Positions 11,236 through 20,384 of a stretch of DNA of 64,000 nt are shown piece by piece. The stretch's first letter is position 1. Each line of letters opens with the position of its first letter. A model generated the notes under the pieces. The model was not told the DNA's origin. It did no database searches and worked only from the letters and a program-made list of their open reading frames with translations. This DNA comes from Diploptera punctata. Lineage: Eukaryota > Arthropoda > Insecta > Blattodea > Blaberidae. The translations under genes and the position numbers were made by a program. The DNA lies in contig JASPKZ010007250.1 of NCBI GenBank assembly GCA_030220185.1, positions 2,321,501 through 2,385,500 of the forward strand, read 5' to 3'.

Positions 11236-11357
11236 CCACATGTATTAATCACATAGGTAGACTATCATCTAACCAGTGTAGGAGTGACATGTGGTCAGCA
11301 TGTTGGGTCCCCCAGCCGTTATAGCGGATTTTCTTAACATGGAACCGCTACTTATTG
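11236..11357 (-). mobile_element. SINE-B fragment
   Basis: Matches the distal half of SINE-B (gtgtaggagtgacatgtggt, cccccagccgttatagc). It is broken at both ends. Confidence 0.65.
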
Positions 11358-12515
11358 CCATCATCATCATCATCATCTGCATTCATGGATTAGGTCTGTT
11401 GATCCGTTCCGACTTCAGCCCATCTCTTTCTAGGTCTGCCCACATCTCGGGTACCTTTAGGTTTGTATTTTGTTATTTGTTTTGGATATCTATCTTCATT
11501 CATTCTGTCTATGTGTTGCTTCCATTTCTGTCTATATGTATCTATTTTATCAGTTATTTCAAATATTTCAAGTTCCTGTCTTATTTCTGTGTTCTTGATT
11601 GTCTTCCTTAGTGCGCTCTTTAACAGATCTCAAAAATTTCATTTCTGCCACCGTTATCCTACTTAGATCCTGTTTTTTTTTATGTATCCAGGCTTCTGAT
11701 CCATAGGGCAATACCGGCACTGCAAACGTTTTATAAAATTTCAATTGGGTCTCACGTTGTTTTATTATTTAGTGATCGTTTTATCGTACCACATATTCCC
11801 TGGAATTTTGCTATTTTATTAGTTATATAATTATCATGATTAAATGAAATGTCACATCCTAGATCATTGAGATGGTTCACCTGTTCTATGATTTTGTTTC
11901 CTATTACTATTTTGGATCTGATTTGATTTTTCCCTTGGAATGTCATTACCTTAGTTTTTTCTATGGATATTTTGAGATTATATTGTTCACATGAAACATG
12001 GACTCTTACTTTAAGGGAGGAAAGGAGATTACGAGTATTTGCGAATAAAGTTCTTAGGAAAATTTTTGGACCAAAGAGAGATGAACAGACAGGTGAATGG
12101 AGAAGACTTCATAACAATGAACTACATGGTCTTTATAGGAAGCCAGATATAATAAGAACAATTAAGTCTCATAGACTGCGATGGGCAGGACATGTTGCAC
12201 GTATGGGGAATGAAAGACGTGCATGGAAACTTCTTGTAGGAAAGCCAGAAGGAAAACGCCCAGTTGGTAGACCAAGAATGAGGTGGGAGAACAACATTAA
12301 CTATGATTTGAGGGAAGTAGAATATACAGGGAATGATTGGAAAGTATTGGCTCAGGATAGGGATGTATGGAGAGCTTATGTCCGCGCGGCCATGAACCTA
12401 CGGGTTCGATAGTGCCAGTGAGTAAGTAAGTATATTATGTAATTTAAAAATATTCCTTTGAAGCTCGTCTTCCGTATTTGCTATTATTACCTGGTCATCA
12501 GCGTATAATAATGTT

Positions 12516-12516
<1 letters not shown>
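11358..12516 (-). mobile_element. LINE-B fragment, interrupted by RTE
   Basis: A minus-strand LINE-B with ATG/CAT-type tail at 11358-11380. It encodes the post-RT region (FQGKNQIRSKIVIGNKIIEQ at 11752-11946). After the RTE insertion the sequence resumes at 12432-12516 with an RT motif C remnant (LLYADDQVIIA in reverse). The relationship to 42020-42975 supports one element split by the insertion. Stops make it inactive. Confidence 0.7.
11986..12431 (+). pseudogene. RTE 3' fragment (post-RT domain)
   Basis: The open frame to 12412 encodes TLREERRLRVF, GPKRDEQTGEWRRLHNNELHG, LRWAGHVARMGNERRAW and RPVGRPRMRWENNINYDL, almost identical to the end of the 49215 frame. It finishes with the gtgccagtgagtaagtaagt tail. 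It is inserted in LINE-B. The flanking duplication is not clean (tatatt at both sides). Residues before about 11990 are LINE-B sequence, not RTE. Confidence 0.85.
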
Positions 12517-12551
<35 letters not shown>

Positions 12552-12762
12552 GCTTTATTTTACCTGGCAGAGTTAAGGCCTTAAGGCCTTGTCTATCACT
12601 CAACCAGGTTTAAAAAAATACAAACAAACAAAAAATAGTCTTAAATGTAAATTACAATAAATATATATAAACGATTACAAGTTATGAATACAATACAATT
12701 AATATTTATAATGTAATGTTGTGTGATTCCGGGTTCTGTGGCCGTGGTCCATAGTTGGTGTT

Positions 12763-12810
12763 GATACCAGACGTTTCGCCCTCAACTGCGGAGGGCATCT
12801 TCAGTGGCGA
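12763..12810 (-). ncRNA. Hammerhead-ribozyme-like motif, left arm
   Basis: The mirror image of the motif at 13256-13303: CTGAAGA, a stem II of GCCCTC/GAGGGC and GAAAC followed by GTC, read on the minus strand. A T sits between CTGAAGA and stem II. A transcript through the whole element would hold one copy in sense and its complement. Confidence 0.5.
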
Positions 12811-13030
12811 GTGCTTCTAGGCGTGTTTCCTGGTCGGAAGATCTACTTAGAGTGAGCTCTGCTGACGTTGTGGACGTTGTATTGATACTAGTGGTGGGAG
12901 CAGGGTGAGTGGGCGTGGCTCTTGCTGATTGGCTAATGGTCGTCTCCTTGTTGTCCCTAGTGTTGATGCATTTATTTTCTAGTGTATGGTACCAGGCCTT
13001 AGGCAATTTGATACCTTCCTCTTTTCTGTT
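12782..13030 (-). pseudogene. Penelope-like ORF relic, left arm
   Basis: The mirror copy of the frame at 13036-13284, with identical translation. See that entry for the motif. It exists only because the arm is inverted and has no start or stop context of its own. Confidence 0.4.
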
Positions 13031-13035
13031 AACAG

Positions 13036-13284
13036 AACAGAAAAGAGGAAGGTATCAAATTGCCTAAGGCCTGGTACCATACACTAGAAAATAAATGCAT
13101 CAACACTAGGGACAACAAGGAGACGACCATTAGCCAATCAGCAAGAGCCACGCCCACTCACCCTGCTCCCACCACTAGTATCAATACAACGTCCACAACG
13201 TCAGCAGAGCTCACTCTAAGTAGATCTTCCGACCAGGAAACACGCCTAGAAGCACTCGCCACTGAAGATGCCCTCCGCAGTTGA
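13036..13284 (+). pseudogene. Penelope-like ORF C-terminal relic, right arm
   Basis: The frame reads EEGIKLPKAWYHTLENK near its start, then a Ser/Thr/Pro-rich stretch, and ends LATEDALRS. The 'xx-EEGxxL-x-KAW' pattern resembles the segment that closes the GIY-YIG endonuclease region of Penelope-like proteins (family knowledge, recalled and not searched). The RT and the GIY-YIG core are missing, so nothing functional is encoded. The stop lies within the hammerhead-like motif, consistent with the motif starting at the end of the coding region. Confidence 0.45.
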
Positions 13285-13303
13285 GGGCGAAACGTCTGGT
13301 ATC
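13256..13303 (+). ncRNA. Hammerhead-ribozyme-like motif, right arm
   Basis: CTGAAGA at 13262-13268, extra T, GCCCTC...GAGGGC stem II, GAAA at 13289-13292, then C and GTC (13294-13296). ACGT at the stem III position is self-complementary, so stem III would form between two molecules. GCCA before the core pairs with TGGT after it as a short stem I. This matches the minimal form described for Penelope-like elements. Cleavage is untested. Confidence 0.55.
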
Positions 13304-13536
13304 AACACCAACTATGGACCACGGCCACAGAACCCGGAATCACACAACATTATGATTACCGGCCGTGAAAGCCTGCATTCAACTATTTATAATGTAATTT
13401 GATTTACTCTAAATTTAACGAATTAAATATATAATATGTACAAGATATATAAAAAACGAGGAAAAGATTAATGACATAGTATAAAATTAAATAAATAGAG
13501 AAAAATTAATTATTAGACAACAGGTAACTGTATAAG

Positions 13537-13685
13537 CTACTTATTGTAGCTACCCAAATGCATCACGATGCTGGGTGGGCACCAGCCCCACTGGACGAAA
13601 TTCCATGAAAAAAATTCTTCTCCCACGGAGACTCGAACCGGCTAAAGTCCTGTAGCTCTGCATGATGTCTTATACCACTCTTTGA
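13537..13685 (-). mobile_element. SINE-B fragment
   Basis: Has gtagctacccaaatgcatca, cgatgctgggtgggcacc and the remains of the tRNA head (gactcgaacc). It sits directly after LINE-A. Confidence 0.7.
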
Positions 13686-14517
13686 TAAATTAGCACACCC
13701 TAAAAAATCATTGTGAAGTAGTAATTTTTAGCGCACAATTCTGTTTCTCTTGCCTTTAATTCATCAAGATGTTAATAAAGCGAGTATTACTCCTATCCCC
13801 CGGTGATAAAAATGGCTTGGATGATAAAAAGCAAGATATAAATAATGGCACAAGAAGCAGAACACAAACCTAGAAGTGATAATAAACTTGAGAAAATAAA
13901 ATCACGACCACAATACAGGTCTTTCTCCATCCTTTAGTAAGAAAGAGAGAGAGCTTGGAAAAAGAAGAAAAAAGAAAACAATAATGAAGAGACATTTAAC
14001 GCGTTTTGCTGATGAAATGCAGTTCCCGGTCCCTGTATTATGTCTCCGGTAATATTGCACGACCCCGATCCCCCCCCCCCCGCCCTGTACCGCAAAAGAA
14101 CGATTCTCTCGACACGGACTGGGTTTAATTCTGTTTTTCTATGATGAGTGGAGGACATTTCCCAACACTGAGATTAAAACAAAAGCTGGAACTATACTAT
14201 TCTGGACCAAATACAGACGTCGCCCACGTAAACTGTATTCAGTTGAATCTTGTTTCGTCTAGAAAACACTGATTGCTATTTCCTATTCAACTACAAGCAT
14301 AATTAAACTCCCCGTTGTTTCTAATTAAACAATATTTAACTAATTTTAAAAAATCTGCCACATTACAACTAATACGAGACTTAAAATGTGATTGTAGATA
14401 GTTCTGAAAACTTTGTTCTGCTAGAGGGTATTTTGGAACCACTCAATAGAAATACTAGTTTGATAAAAGTACAAAATTTTTGAAAATTGGCCCAAAAATC
14501 GGAATTTTTGGAGCAAG
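13686..14517. other. No recognised feature
   Basis: A poly-C run lies at about 14069-14081. No open frame of interest or shared repeat was seen. Confidence 0.35.
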
Positions 14518-14770
14518 TAAAAGGCAAAGTGATGCCACTACAGGCATTTAGGAGGCCCTTGGAGTAGTAGGAGGTTAAGGCTCCCACTTTTTCTAGACAA
14601 TCGGCACGTCATGTCAGCTGGATTGCCGCCCTCCGTGACGACCGTCTTTACCCCCATAACAAGGGTCTGGTACACATTTCCGTTAGAGGCTGAGTCGACC
14701 CCAGGGTCAGTGCCGACAGAAGGATTTGGGTCAGTTTAAAAATCCTGATCCCACGGGAATAGAACCTATG
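14518..14770 (-). mobile_element. SINE-D, head missing
   Basis: Shares gtagtaggaggttaaggctc, the gaccgtctttacccccataa segment and gaggctgagtcgacccc with 9148-9455. The tRNA-like head is decayed past 14760. Confidence 0.7.
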
Positions 14771-14796
14771 GAAGACTTACGTATTCGTTCAAAAAA

Positions 14797-15045
14797 TATG
14801 TCATCATCATCATCATAGTGCATTCACGAATTTAGGCCATTTGTTGACCTGTTTCGGCCTCAAGGCAAACACCATCCAAAAGTCTTTTGAGTGGACGTCC
14901 TGGTCTTGTTCCTGCAGGTTGATATCTTAACATTTGTTTGGATATTCTGTGACCTTCCATTCGATGAACATGTTGCATCCATCTTGACTTATAATCATAA
15001 ATTTTGTTTTCTAAAGGTTCCATGTGTAATTCTTCTAAGATGTCA
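14797..15045 (-). pseudogene. LINE-H post-RT fragment
   Basis: The minus-strand frame 15023-14832 has YKSRWMQHVHRMEGHRISKQ and GTRPGRPLKRLLDG, the W-x-x-H-x-x-RM and GRP motifs typical of the C-terminal tail of several insect LINEs. A CAT-type tail sits at 14797-14815. Similar in kind to LINE-B but too short to join to it. Confidence 0.6.
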
Positions 15046-15435
15046 TCTTTTTTTTTTATTGTGATCTAGTAGTGAGTATCTTGCAGTAAAAAAATATGTG
15101 TAACTAATAAACATTTCAACTCATACGTAAAACAATGTCTTCAATACAATGTACCGTAACATAGGCCTCTATCGCTATACCACGTTTCGATACATCAAGT
15201 GTATACAGATATGACCTATATCACGATTATTAAATTTATTCAAATCCTTATACATAACTTGTTTCGATGTGATCTCGTGTTCCTCATTAACAATTCAAAT
15301 AGAATCACATATCCAATTCAGATTTCAAGGAATCTAGGCCTACTTGATATTTACGAGCATGCTTTGCTTCTACGCCTGCTTACAATCACCATTAAGTTTG
15401 CAATATTGATTATCCATAGCGATATTTAATAAAAG
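15046..15435. other. No recognised feature
   Basis: Unique-looking AT-rich DNA. The open frame at 15199-15429 has no family signal. Confidence 0.35.
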
Positions 15436-15488
15436 TAATAATAATAATAATTAATAATAATAATAATAATAATAGTAATAATAATAAT
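15436..15488. repeat. (AAT)n microsatellite
   Basis: AAT units with a few interruptions. It abuts the 5' truncation point of the RTE copy at 15489. Confidence 0.9.
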
Positions 15489-15714
15489 AGGCAAACAGTT
15501 TTCAGACACTTTTGAAATCCAGAATGGGTTGAAGCAAGGAGATGCACTATCTCCTCTACTATTTAATTTTTGTACTAGAGCATGCCATTAAATCATTAGA
15601 GAATGAGGAAGGCTTACAACTTAATGGTATTAATAAGCTGTTAGTTTTTATGCTGATGATGTAGTACTACTGGCCGATAGCGAGGAGATACTAAAGGCCA
15701 ACACGCACACACTA

Positions 15715-15912
15715 TTGAGTAACACTAAGAAATTAGGACTGGAAGTAAATATCAGTAAAACTAAATATATGGTCACACGTAGAAATTCAGTATATAATAG
15801 AAATGGACAGCTAAGGACAAATGAGGGAAGTTTTGAGGAAGTGGCTGAATTCAAATACCTAGGAACAATAATCACAAATAGGAATGAGATGCACAAAGAA
15901 ATTAAAACATAG
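15715..15912 (+). pseudogene. RTE RT thumb fragment
   Basis: Encodes NTKKLGLEVNISKTKYMVTR and AEFKYLGTIITNRNEMHKEI, in frame with the RTE protein just past the YADD motif. The true sequence continues upstream in a shifted frame. An extra A near 15906 introduces the stop. Confidence 0.8.
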
Positions 15913-16000
15913 GCTCAATTCTGGAAATGCGTGCTATTATGCATTGCAGAGACCTTTGATGTGCCAACTCCTTTCAAAAAACGTTAAGCTAAAAATATAT

Positions 16001-16440
16001 GTGGAACAATACAGAGAACATTCAAAAATAAAATTAGAAAAGAAACCAAGATAAAAATGTATAATGTTATGGCGGTTCCCACAATATTGTATGGATGTGA
16101 AACTTGGGCTCCAGTGAAAAGACAGAAGGATAGAATACAGACGGCAGAGATGCGGTTCCTAAGACAAGTAAAAGGATGTACAAGACTTGATAGAATAAGA
16201 AATGAGGATATAAGAGAAGAATTGAAAGTACAGCCTTTATTGGATAAAGTCACGAATTACAGACAGAAATGGATTGATCACATGGATGGAATGAGCAAGG
16301 AGAGATATCCATTGTTAGCCAGAAATTATCAAGCAAGAGGAAGGCGTGATGTTGGAAGACCTAGAAGACGTTGGGCTGATGCAATATGAAGTCGGAACGG
16401 GCAATTGCCTAATCCCTGGAGTGATGATGATGATGATGAT
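16001..16440 (+). mobile_element. LINE-B 3' fragment, nested, with 13 bp duplication
   Basis: It encodes MYNVMAVPTILYGCETWAPV, IQTAEMRFLRQVKGCTRLD and GRPRRRWADAI (16057-16389). The conserved end is gaagtcggaacgggcaattg, with a (TGA)n tail. The perfect duplication gctaaaaatatat lies at 15988-16000 and 16441-16453. A near-identical copy of the last 200 bp is at 36545-36740. It inserted after the RTE copy. Confidence 0.9.
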
Positions 16441-16909
16441 GCTAAAAATATATATAACTATTATTCTACCAGTTATATTATATGGGTGCGAAACATGGAC
16501 TCTTATTTTAAGGGAGGAAAGGAGATTAAGAGTATTTGAGAATAAGGTTCTTAGGAGGATTTTTGGACCAAAGAGAGATGAACAGACAGGTGAATGGAGA
16601 AGGCTACATAACAATGAACTACATGATCTTTATAGGAAGTCAGATATAATAAGAACAGTTAAGTCTCGTAGATTGCGATGGGCAGGACATGTTGCGCGTA
16701 TGGGGAATGAAAGACGTGCATGGAAACTTCTTGTAGGAAAGTCAGAAGGAAAACGCCCAGTTGGTAGACCAAGAATGAGGTGGGAGAATAACATTAACTA
16801 TGATTTGAGGGAAGTAGATTATACAGGGAATTATTGGAAAGCATTGGCTGAGGATAGGGATGTATGGAGAGCTTATGTCCGCGCGGCCATGAACCTACGG
16901 GTTCGATAG
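16441..16909 (+). pseudogene. RTE post-RT domain, continuation
   Basis: Encodes ILYGCETWTL, GPKRDEQTGEWRRLHNNELH and GRPRMRWENNINYDL to the normal stop at 16909. It is nearly identical to 48775-49215. The open frame begins upstream in LINE-B only by chance. Confidence 0.85.
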
Positions 16910-16938
16910 TGACAGTGAGTAAGTAAGTGAGTAAGTAA

Positions 16939-16940
<2 letters not shown>

Positions 16941-16977
<37 letters not shown>
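16941..16977. repeat. (AAT)n microsatellite
   Basis: Directly follows the RTE gtaagtaagt tail. Confidence 0.9.
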
Positions 16978-16979
<2 letters not shown>

Positions 16980-17037
16980 AATGACAACATAAATTGGGCG
17001 AAGGAAGATGCAAAACATTGTGAAATTTGCTAAATTC

Positions 17038-17079
<42 letters not shown>
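17038..17079. repeat. (AAT)n microsatellite
   Basis: Second AAT tract, just left of SINE-E. Confidence 0.9.
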
Positions 17080-17081
<2 letters not shown>

Positions 17082-17091
17082 TAAAAATATC

Positions 17092-17395
17092 AACTCGTGT
17101 CCAACTGAAGGTCGGGTCGAGGAATGAGATGAGGCCCCTCTATTTATAGAGGTCTGTGAGCAACAAGGGTGCCGGCCGACCACTCCTGACACACCGAAAC
17201 ACGGCGGATCGACGAAATGGATGAGTATGGAGAAATGGTGGAATGAAATTTGTGGCAGGGAAAATGGGATAAACGCCGAGAAAAACCTGCCGAAGCTACG
17301 TTTTGTCCACCACGAAACCCACATGAAGTAACAGAAACTCGATCTCGGGACCCCAGCTGTGAGAGGCGAGCGTCTAATCGCTTGCGCCATGGAGC

Positions 17396-17396
<1 letters not shown>
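17092..17396 (-). mobile_element. SINE-E, full head
   Basis: The head is at the right end on the minus strand: gctccatggcgcaagcgatt as A-box region and gatcgagtttctgtt as a decayed B-box region. The body has caactcgtgtccaactgaag and gtggaatgaaatttgtggca. The second copy is at 31020-31333. Both AAT-rich flanks are similar, so the target duplication cannot be resolved. Confidence 0.75.

Positions 17397-17488
<92 letters not shown>
17397..17488. repeat. (AAT)n microsatellite
   Basis: About 30 AAT units between SINE-E and SINE-D. Confidence 0.95.
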
Positions 17489-17490
<2 letters not shown>

Positions 17491-17697
17491 GTAAAGTGAT
17501 CCCACGACAGGCCCGGAGGCCCTTGGGGTAGTAGGAGGTTAAGGCTCCCACTTTTTCTAGACAATCGGCACTTTATGTCAGCCGGGTTGTCAGCCCTGCG
17601 TGACGGCCGCCTTTACCCCCAGAACAAGCGTCATTTCCGTTTGAGGCTGAGTCGACCCCAGGGCCATAGTGCCGCCAGAGGGTGAGGGTCAGTTTAA
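17489..17697 (-). mobile_element. SINE-D, head missing
   Basis: The body matches 9148-9455 (cccttggggtagtaggaggt, gaggctgagtcgacccc, cagggccatagtgccgc). It is cut where the head should start and is flanked by AAT tracts. Confidence 0.75.
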
Positions 17698-17702
17698 TAA
17701 TA

Positions 17703-17745
<43 letters not shown>

Positions 17746-17770
17746 GGCCTAATAACAATAATAGTAACAA
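17698..17770. repeat. (AAT)n microsatellite, interrupted
   Basis: AAT units with TAGG and AAC interruptions. Confidence 0.85.
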
Positions 17771-17774
17771 TAAT

Positions 17775-17935
17775 AAACTGATCGAGTTGGCTAAATCAAT
17801 AGTGTTTGACGCTTATGCGGAAGGTCAGGATTTCAAAACCCGCTGTCGATAAACCTGAAGATTTTTCCTGGTGTTCCTCAGCTGAGACCAGGGTCGTAGT
17901 AGAAGGGCTTAAGGCATGGCGCTTTAGTGCAGGGC
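17775..17935 (+). mobile_element. SINE-like fragment with tRNA-like head
   Basis: gatcgagttggctaaatcaa and ggatttcaaaacccgctgtc resemble A and B boxes. cctgaagatttttcctgg and gcttaaggcatgg recall the SINE-C body. It is much decayed and could be a separate family. Confidence 0.4.
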
Positions 17936-18110
17936 TAGGAGACTTGCCCTAGTTAAGAGTTCGTATGGAGGAGAGATTTTCACGTGAATTCCTGCCAAAA
18001 TGGGACAGGTGTCCACCCAGAATTTTGAGAAATTTGGGTAGCTTCAAAAGTGGCGGTTCCAGGTTGACGAAACCAGATATAACGGTTGGAGGACCTGACA
18101 CCTGGGCCTG
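17936..18110 (+). mobile_element. SINE-B, decayed
   Basis: Keeps the order of SINE-B landmarks (catggaggagagattttcac, ccaaaatgggacaggtg, gtggcggttccaggttgacg, cagatataacggttgg) at low identity. Confidence 0.55.
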
Positions 18111-18121
18111 CGAACTGGACG

Positions 18122-18235
18122 ATTTCCCTTTGGTTTTCTTGCAAGGAATTTCCATGTCTCTCTCTGTCTTCCCCCATTCCTATCACAAGTCCTGCCATCA
18201 TAGTCTACGAGTGTTCTTAATATATCTGGTTTCTT

Positions 18236-18240
<5 letters not shown>
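18122..18240 (-). mobile_element. RTE post-RT fragment, old
   Basis: Minus-strand relic of the LRWAGHVARM-GKPEGKRP segment (ttccctttggttttcttgca, cctgccatcatagtctacga). No usable frame. Confidence 0.6.

Positions 18241-18272
<32 letters not shown>
18238..18272. repeat. (AT)n microsatellite
   Basis: About 16 AT units at the tail of SINE-A. Confidence 0.9.
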
Positions 18273-18273
<1 letters not shown>

Positions 18274-18657
18274 CAAATGCCCCAGGTTGTCTTTGGACAT
18301 TCCTGGTGTCTCTCCTGGTATGGCGTACTTGTAACCCACTTCTGAGGTTGGGGCGCCTGGAAGGCGGGGTTACGTTGCCCCGATGATATGATGGGTGATG
18401 ATGATGATGATATTGGTGCGCCAGGAGAGTCCCTAATCCTTAGCTTAACCTAAGATGAATATGAATGATGATGATTGCGATGGTCATATGATTTCGGGCA
18501 CCGTTTGGGCCTTAAAGTTTTCCTGACATTTGTCTTACAGGTGAGGAAAAACCCCGATAAAAACCTCATCCAGAAAAACTGTCCCGACCCGGGATCGAAC
18601 CCCGGCCCGCTGCATGACATGGCAGCACGCTACCTCGAGACCACAGCGGTGGACATA
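18273..18657 (-). mobile_element. SINE-A with tail type i
   Basis: The closest relative of 149-541, matching along its whole length with few changes. The head is at 18657. The B-box strand ggttcgatcccgggtcgg is intact on the minus strand apart from one base. Confidence 0.8.
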
Positions 18658-18662
18658 TAGGC

Positions 18663-19141
18663 CTATATATCATGTAGTTCACTATTATGTAGTCTTTTGC
18701 ATTCGCTTGTCTGTTCGTCTCTCTTTGGTCCAAAAATGTTCTTAAGAACTTAATTTACAAATAAGTTACTCTTAATCTGCTCTCCTCCCTTAAAGTAAGA
18801 GTCCACATTTCGCATCCATATATGCCTAATGTAACTAGGAGAATGACAGGTTTATATTTTTTCTGTTTAATGCTTTTCAAGAGAAGTTGGGATGACAAGA
18901 GTCTATGTAATGTGTAATAGCTCGCATTTCCAGAATTGAGCCTATGCATGTAAATTCTTTCTGCATCTCATTCCTATTTGTAATTATTGTTTTCTAGGTA
19001 TTTCAATTCAGCCATTGCTTTAAAATTTCCCTCATTTGTCACTAACTGTCCATTTCCATTATATACACTTCATATGTTTCATTGATGTTTACTTCCATCT
19101 CCAGGTTCTTAGTGAAAGGTAGTAGAATATGTGTTGATTTC
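18663..19141 (-). mobile_element. RTE fragment, decayed
   Basis: Minus-strand match from the GPKRDEQ region (ctctctttggtccaaaaatg) back to the NTKKLGLEVNI region (cttccatctccaggttctta). Carries numerous indels. Confidence 0.7.
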
Positions 19142-19147
19142 ACTACT

Positions 19148-19870
19148 TTTATTCTTCTTCTTCTTCTTCTGCTTCATGAAAATAGGCCTTTTGACCTGTT
19201 TTCACATCAAGTAGAATTTAATGAATATTCCCATCTAGTAAATGGGCATCCAACATTTCTATGTCCTACTGGTTTGTACTTTAATAACAGTTGAGGGATT
19301 CCAATTATTGTAGGCATTCTTTTAACATGTCCATACTAGATGTTTCTCATGTTGTCAATTCTATTTGTCCGATTCGATTGAGGGTCTTTCCACTTTTTTC
19401 AGCGGTTGCCCTTTTACCAACCAGCTGCTGGCCCTTCACATCCACATGTGTCAATCACAGAGGTAGATGATCAACAGCCAGTGTAGGGGTGACATATGAT
19501 TAGCATTTCGAGTCCCCCAGCCGTTATAGCTGGTTCCTCAACCTGGAGCCGCTACTTATTGTAGCTACCCAATTGCCTCACGATGCTGGGTGGGCACCGG
19601 TCCCATTACTGGCCGAAATACCATGAGAAAATTTCTTCCCCCATGGAGACTCGAACCAGCGCAAGTCCCGTAGCTCTGCGCCAAGGCTTCCTATCTTAAC
19701 CGCTCGGCTACGGCGCGGGACCAATTCAATTTGTTAAATTAAAAATATTTAAGTATTTTGTAATATCTTCATTCATTTTTCTGTCCAAAATTGTCACAGC
19801 TGCTACTGAACGTAAGAACTTTATTTCTGCAGTTTCTATTTTTCTTCTGTCTGATTCACTGTTACTACTA
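19148..19870 (-). mobile_element. LINE-E-like fragment split by SINE-B
   Basis: A CTT run at 19148-19170 is the reversed GAA tail. Reversed post-RT sequence follows (gtaagaactttatttctgca in the second part at 19735-19870). SINE-B at 19369-19721 interrupts it with a 13 bp duplication carrying one mismatch. Confidence 0.6.
19369..19721 (-). mobile_element. SINE-B, full-length reference copy
   Basis: 353 bp. The tRNA-like head on the minus strand includes gccgtagccgagcggttaag and the B box ggttcgagtctcc. Flanks are caattctatttgt at 19356-19368 and caattcaatttgt at 19722-19734. Its outer end (gattgagggtctttccactt) is shared with the copy at 21596. Confidence 0.85.
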
Positions 19871-20384
19871 ATTATTGTTATTATTAGATCAGGAAGAAAA
19901 ATTAAATTTACAAAGTACTCTAAATTTTAAGTGTAAACAGTTTATAATGAATGAGTGTGGAATCTATATTGGAAGAATTTCTTCAGGGTTTGATATTTGA
20001 GATGAACTTGCCACTAGAATCTGGTGCCCGCCAGACCGAGTTCTGAGATAAATAATTCATGCATTACAGCGAAGCTGAGCAGACGTTTTTGTAGAGACTG
20101 CTGTAATCGATAGAGATAGATACACTTTCCTTTCTCAACTCCAAATTAGCCCTATACCTAGCTACAGGTTCACAAATTTAACAAGACTTAGCCTCTATTT
20201 CGTATTTTAAACCAATGCAGGTGAAAATATATAAAGGTAAGGATAGTGTAGAGACATTCTCCATTCATCCATCCATTACCAAATCCTAAGTATATTCCTA
20301 TAACAGATTTTTTTTTTAACTTTGAGAGTTGCAGGGTTGTAAGGCCTTAACGCCCACCCAACCACTAAATTATAACATTAAAAA
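19871..20384. other. No recognised feature
   Basis: AT-rich sequence with no shared repeat or open frame. Confidence 0.35.

Larger units (their letters stand above)
12718..13383 (+). mobile_element. Penelope-like snap-back element, 666 bp
   Basis: Two inverted arms of 313 bp each (12718-13030 and 13036-13348) are separated by 5 bp. They look identical over at least 225 bp. A one-sided 35 bp tail (13349-13383, with accggccgtgaaagcctgca) follows. It is bounded by the perfect 15 bp duplication tatttataatgtaat at 12703-12717 and 13384-13398. Each arm carries a hammerhead-like motif and a short coding relic. Penelope assignment rests on those two signals and is inference. Confidence 0.7.
12517..13536 (-). 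mobile_element. LINE-A 3' UTR with (AAT)n tail, host of hairpin element
   Basis: The minus-strand equivalent of 1550-1911. The AAT tail is at 12517-12551, then the 3' UTR runs to 12717 and resumes at 13384-13536. The interruption at 12718-13383 is bounded by a 15 bp duplication and is absent from the plus-strand copy at about 1655-1690. Confidence 0.8.
15489..16940 (+). mobile_element. RTE copy, 5' truncated, split by LINE-B
   Basis: 15489-16000 matches the RT region of the full RTE from about 48254 (ggcaaacagttttcagacac) and 16441-16940 continues to the tail. Single-base insertions near 15570 and 15647 disrupt the RT frame. Nested LINE-B at 16001-16440 is bounded by the duplication gctaaaaatatat. 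AAT tracts lie on both sides of the whole copy, so it appears to have entered an AAT array. Confidence 0.9.

Noticed and set aside
12718..13348. Assembly artefact (false inverted repeat)
   Set aside because: Target duplications outside the arms and a visible empty site favour a real insertion, though a long-read check is still worthwhile.
12719..13383. Classical MITE or foldback DNA transposon
   Set aside because: The tail is on one side only, so the ends are not inverted repeats of each other, and duplications of variable 12-17 bp suggest target-primed insertion. Not excluded for the 23003-23227 element.
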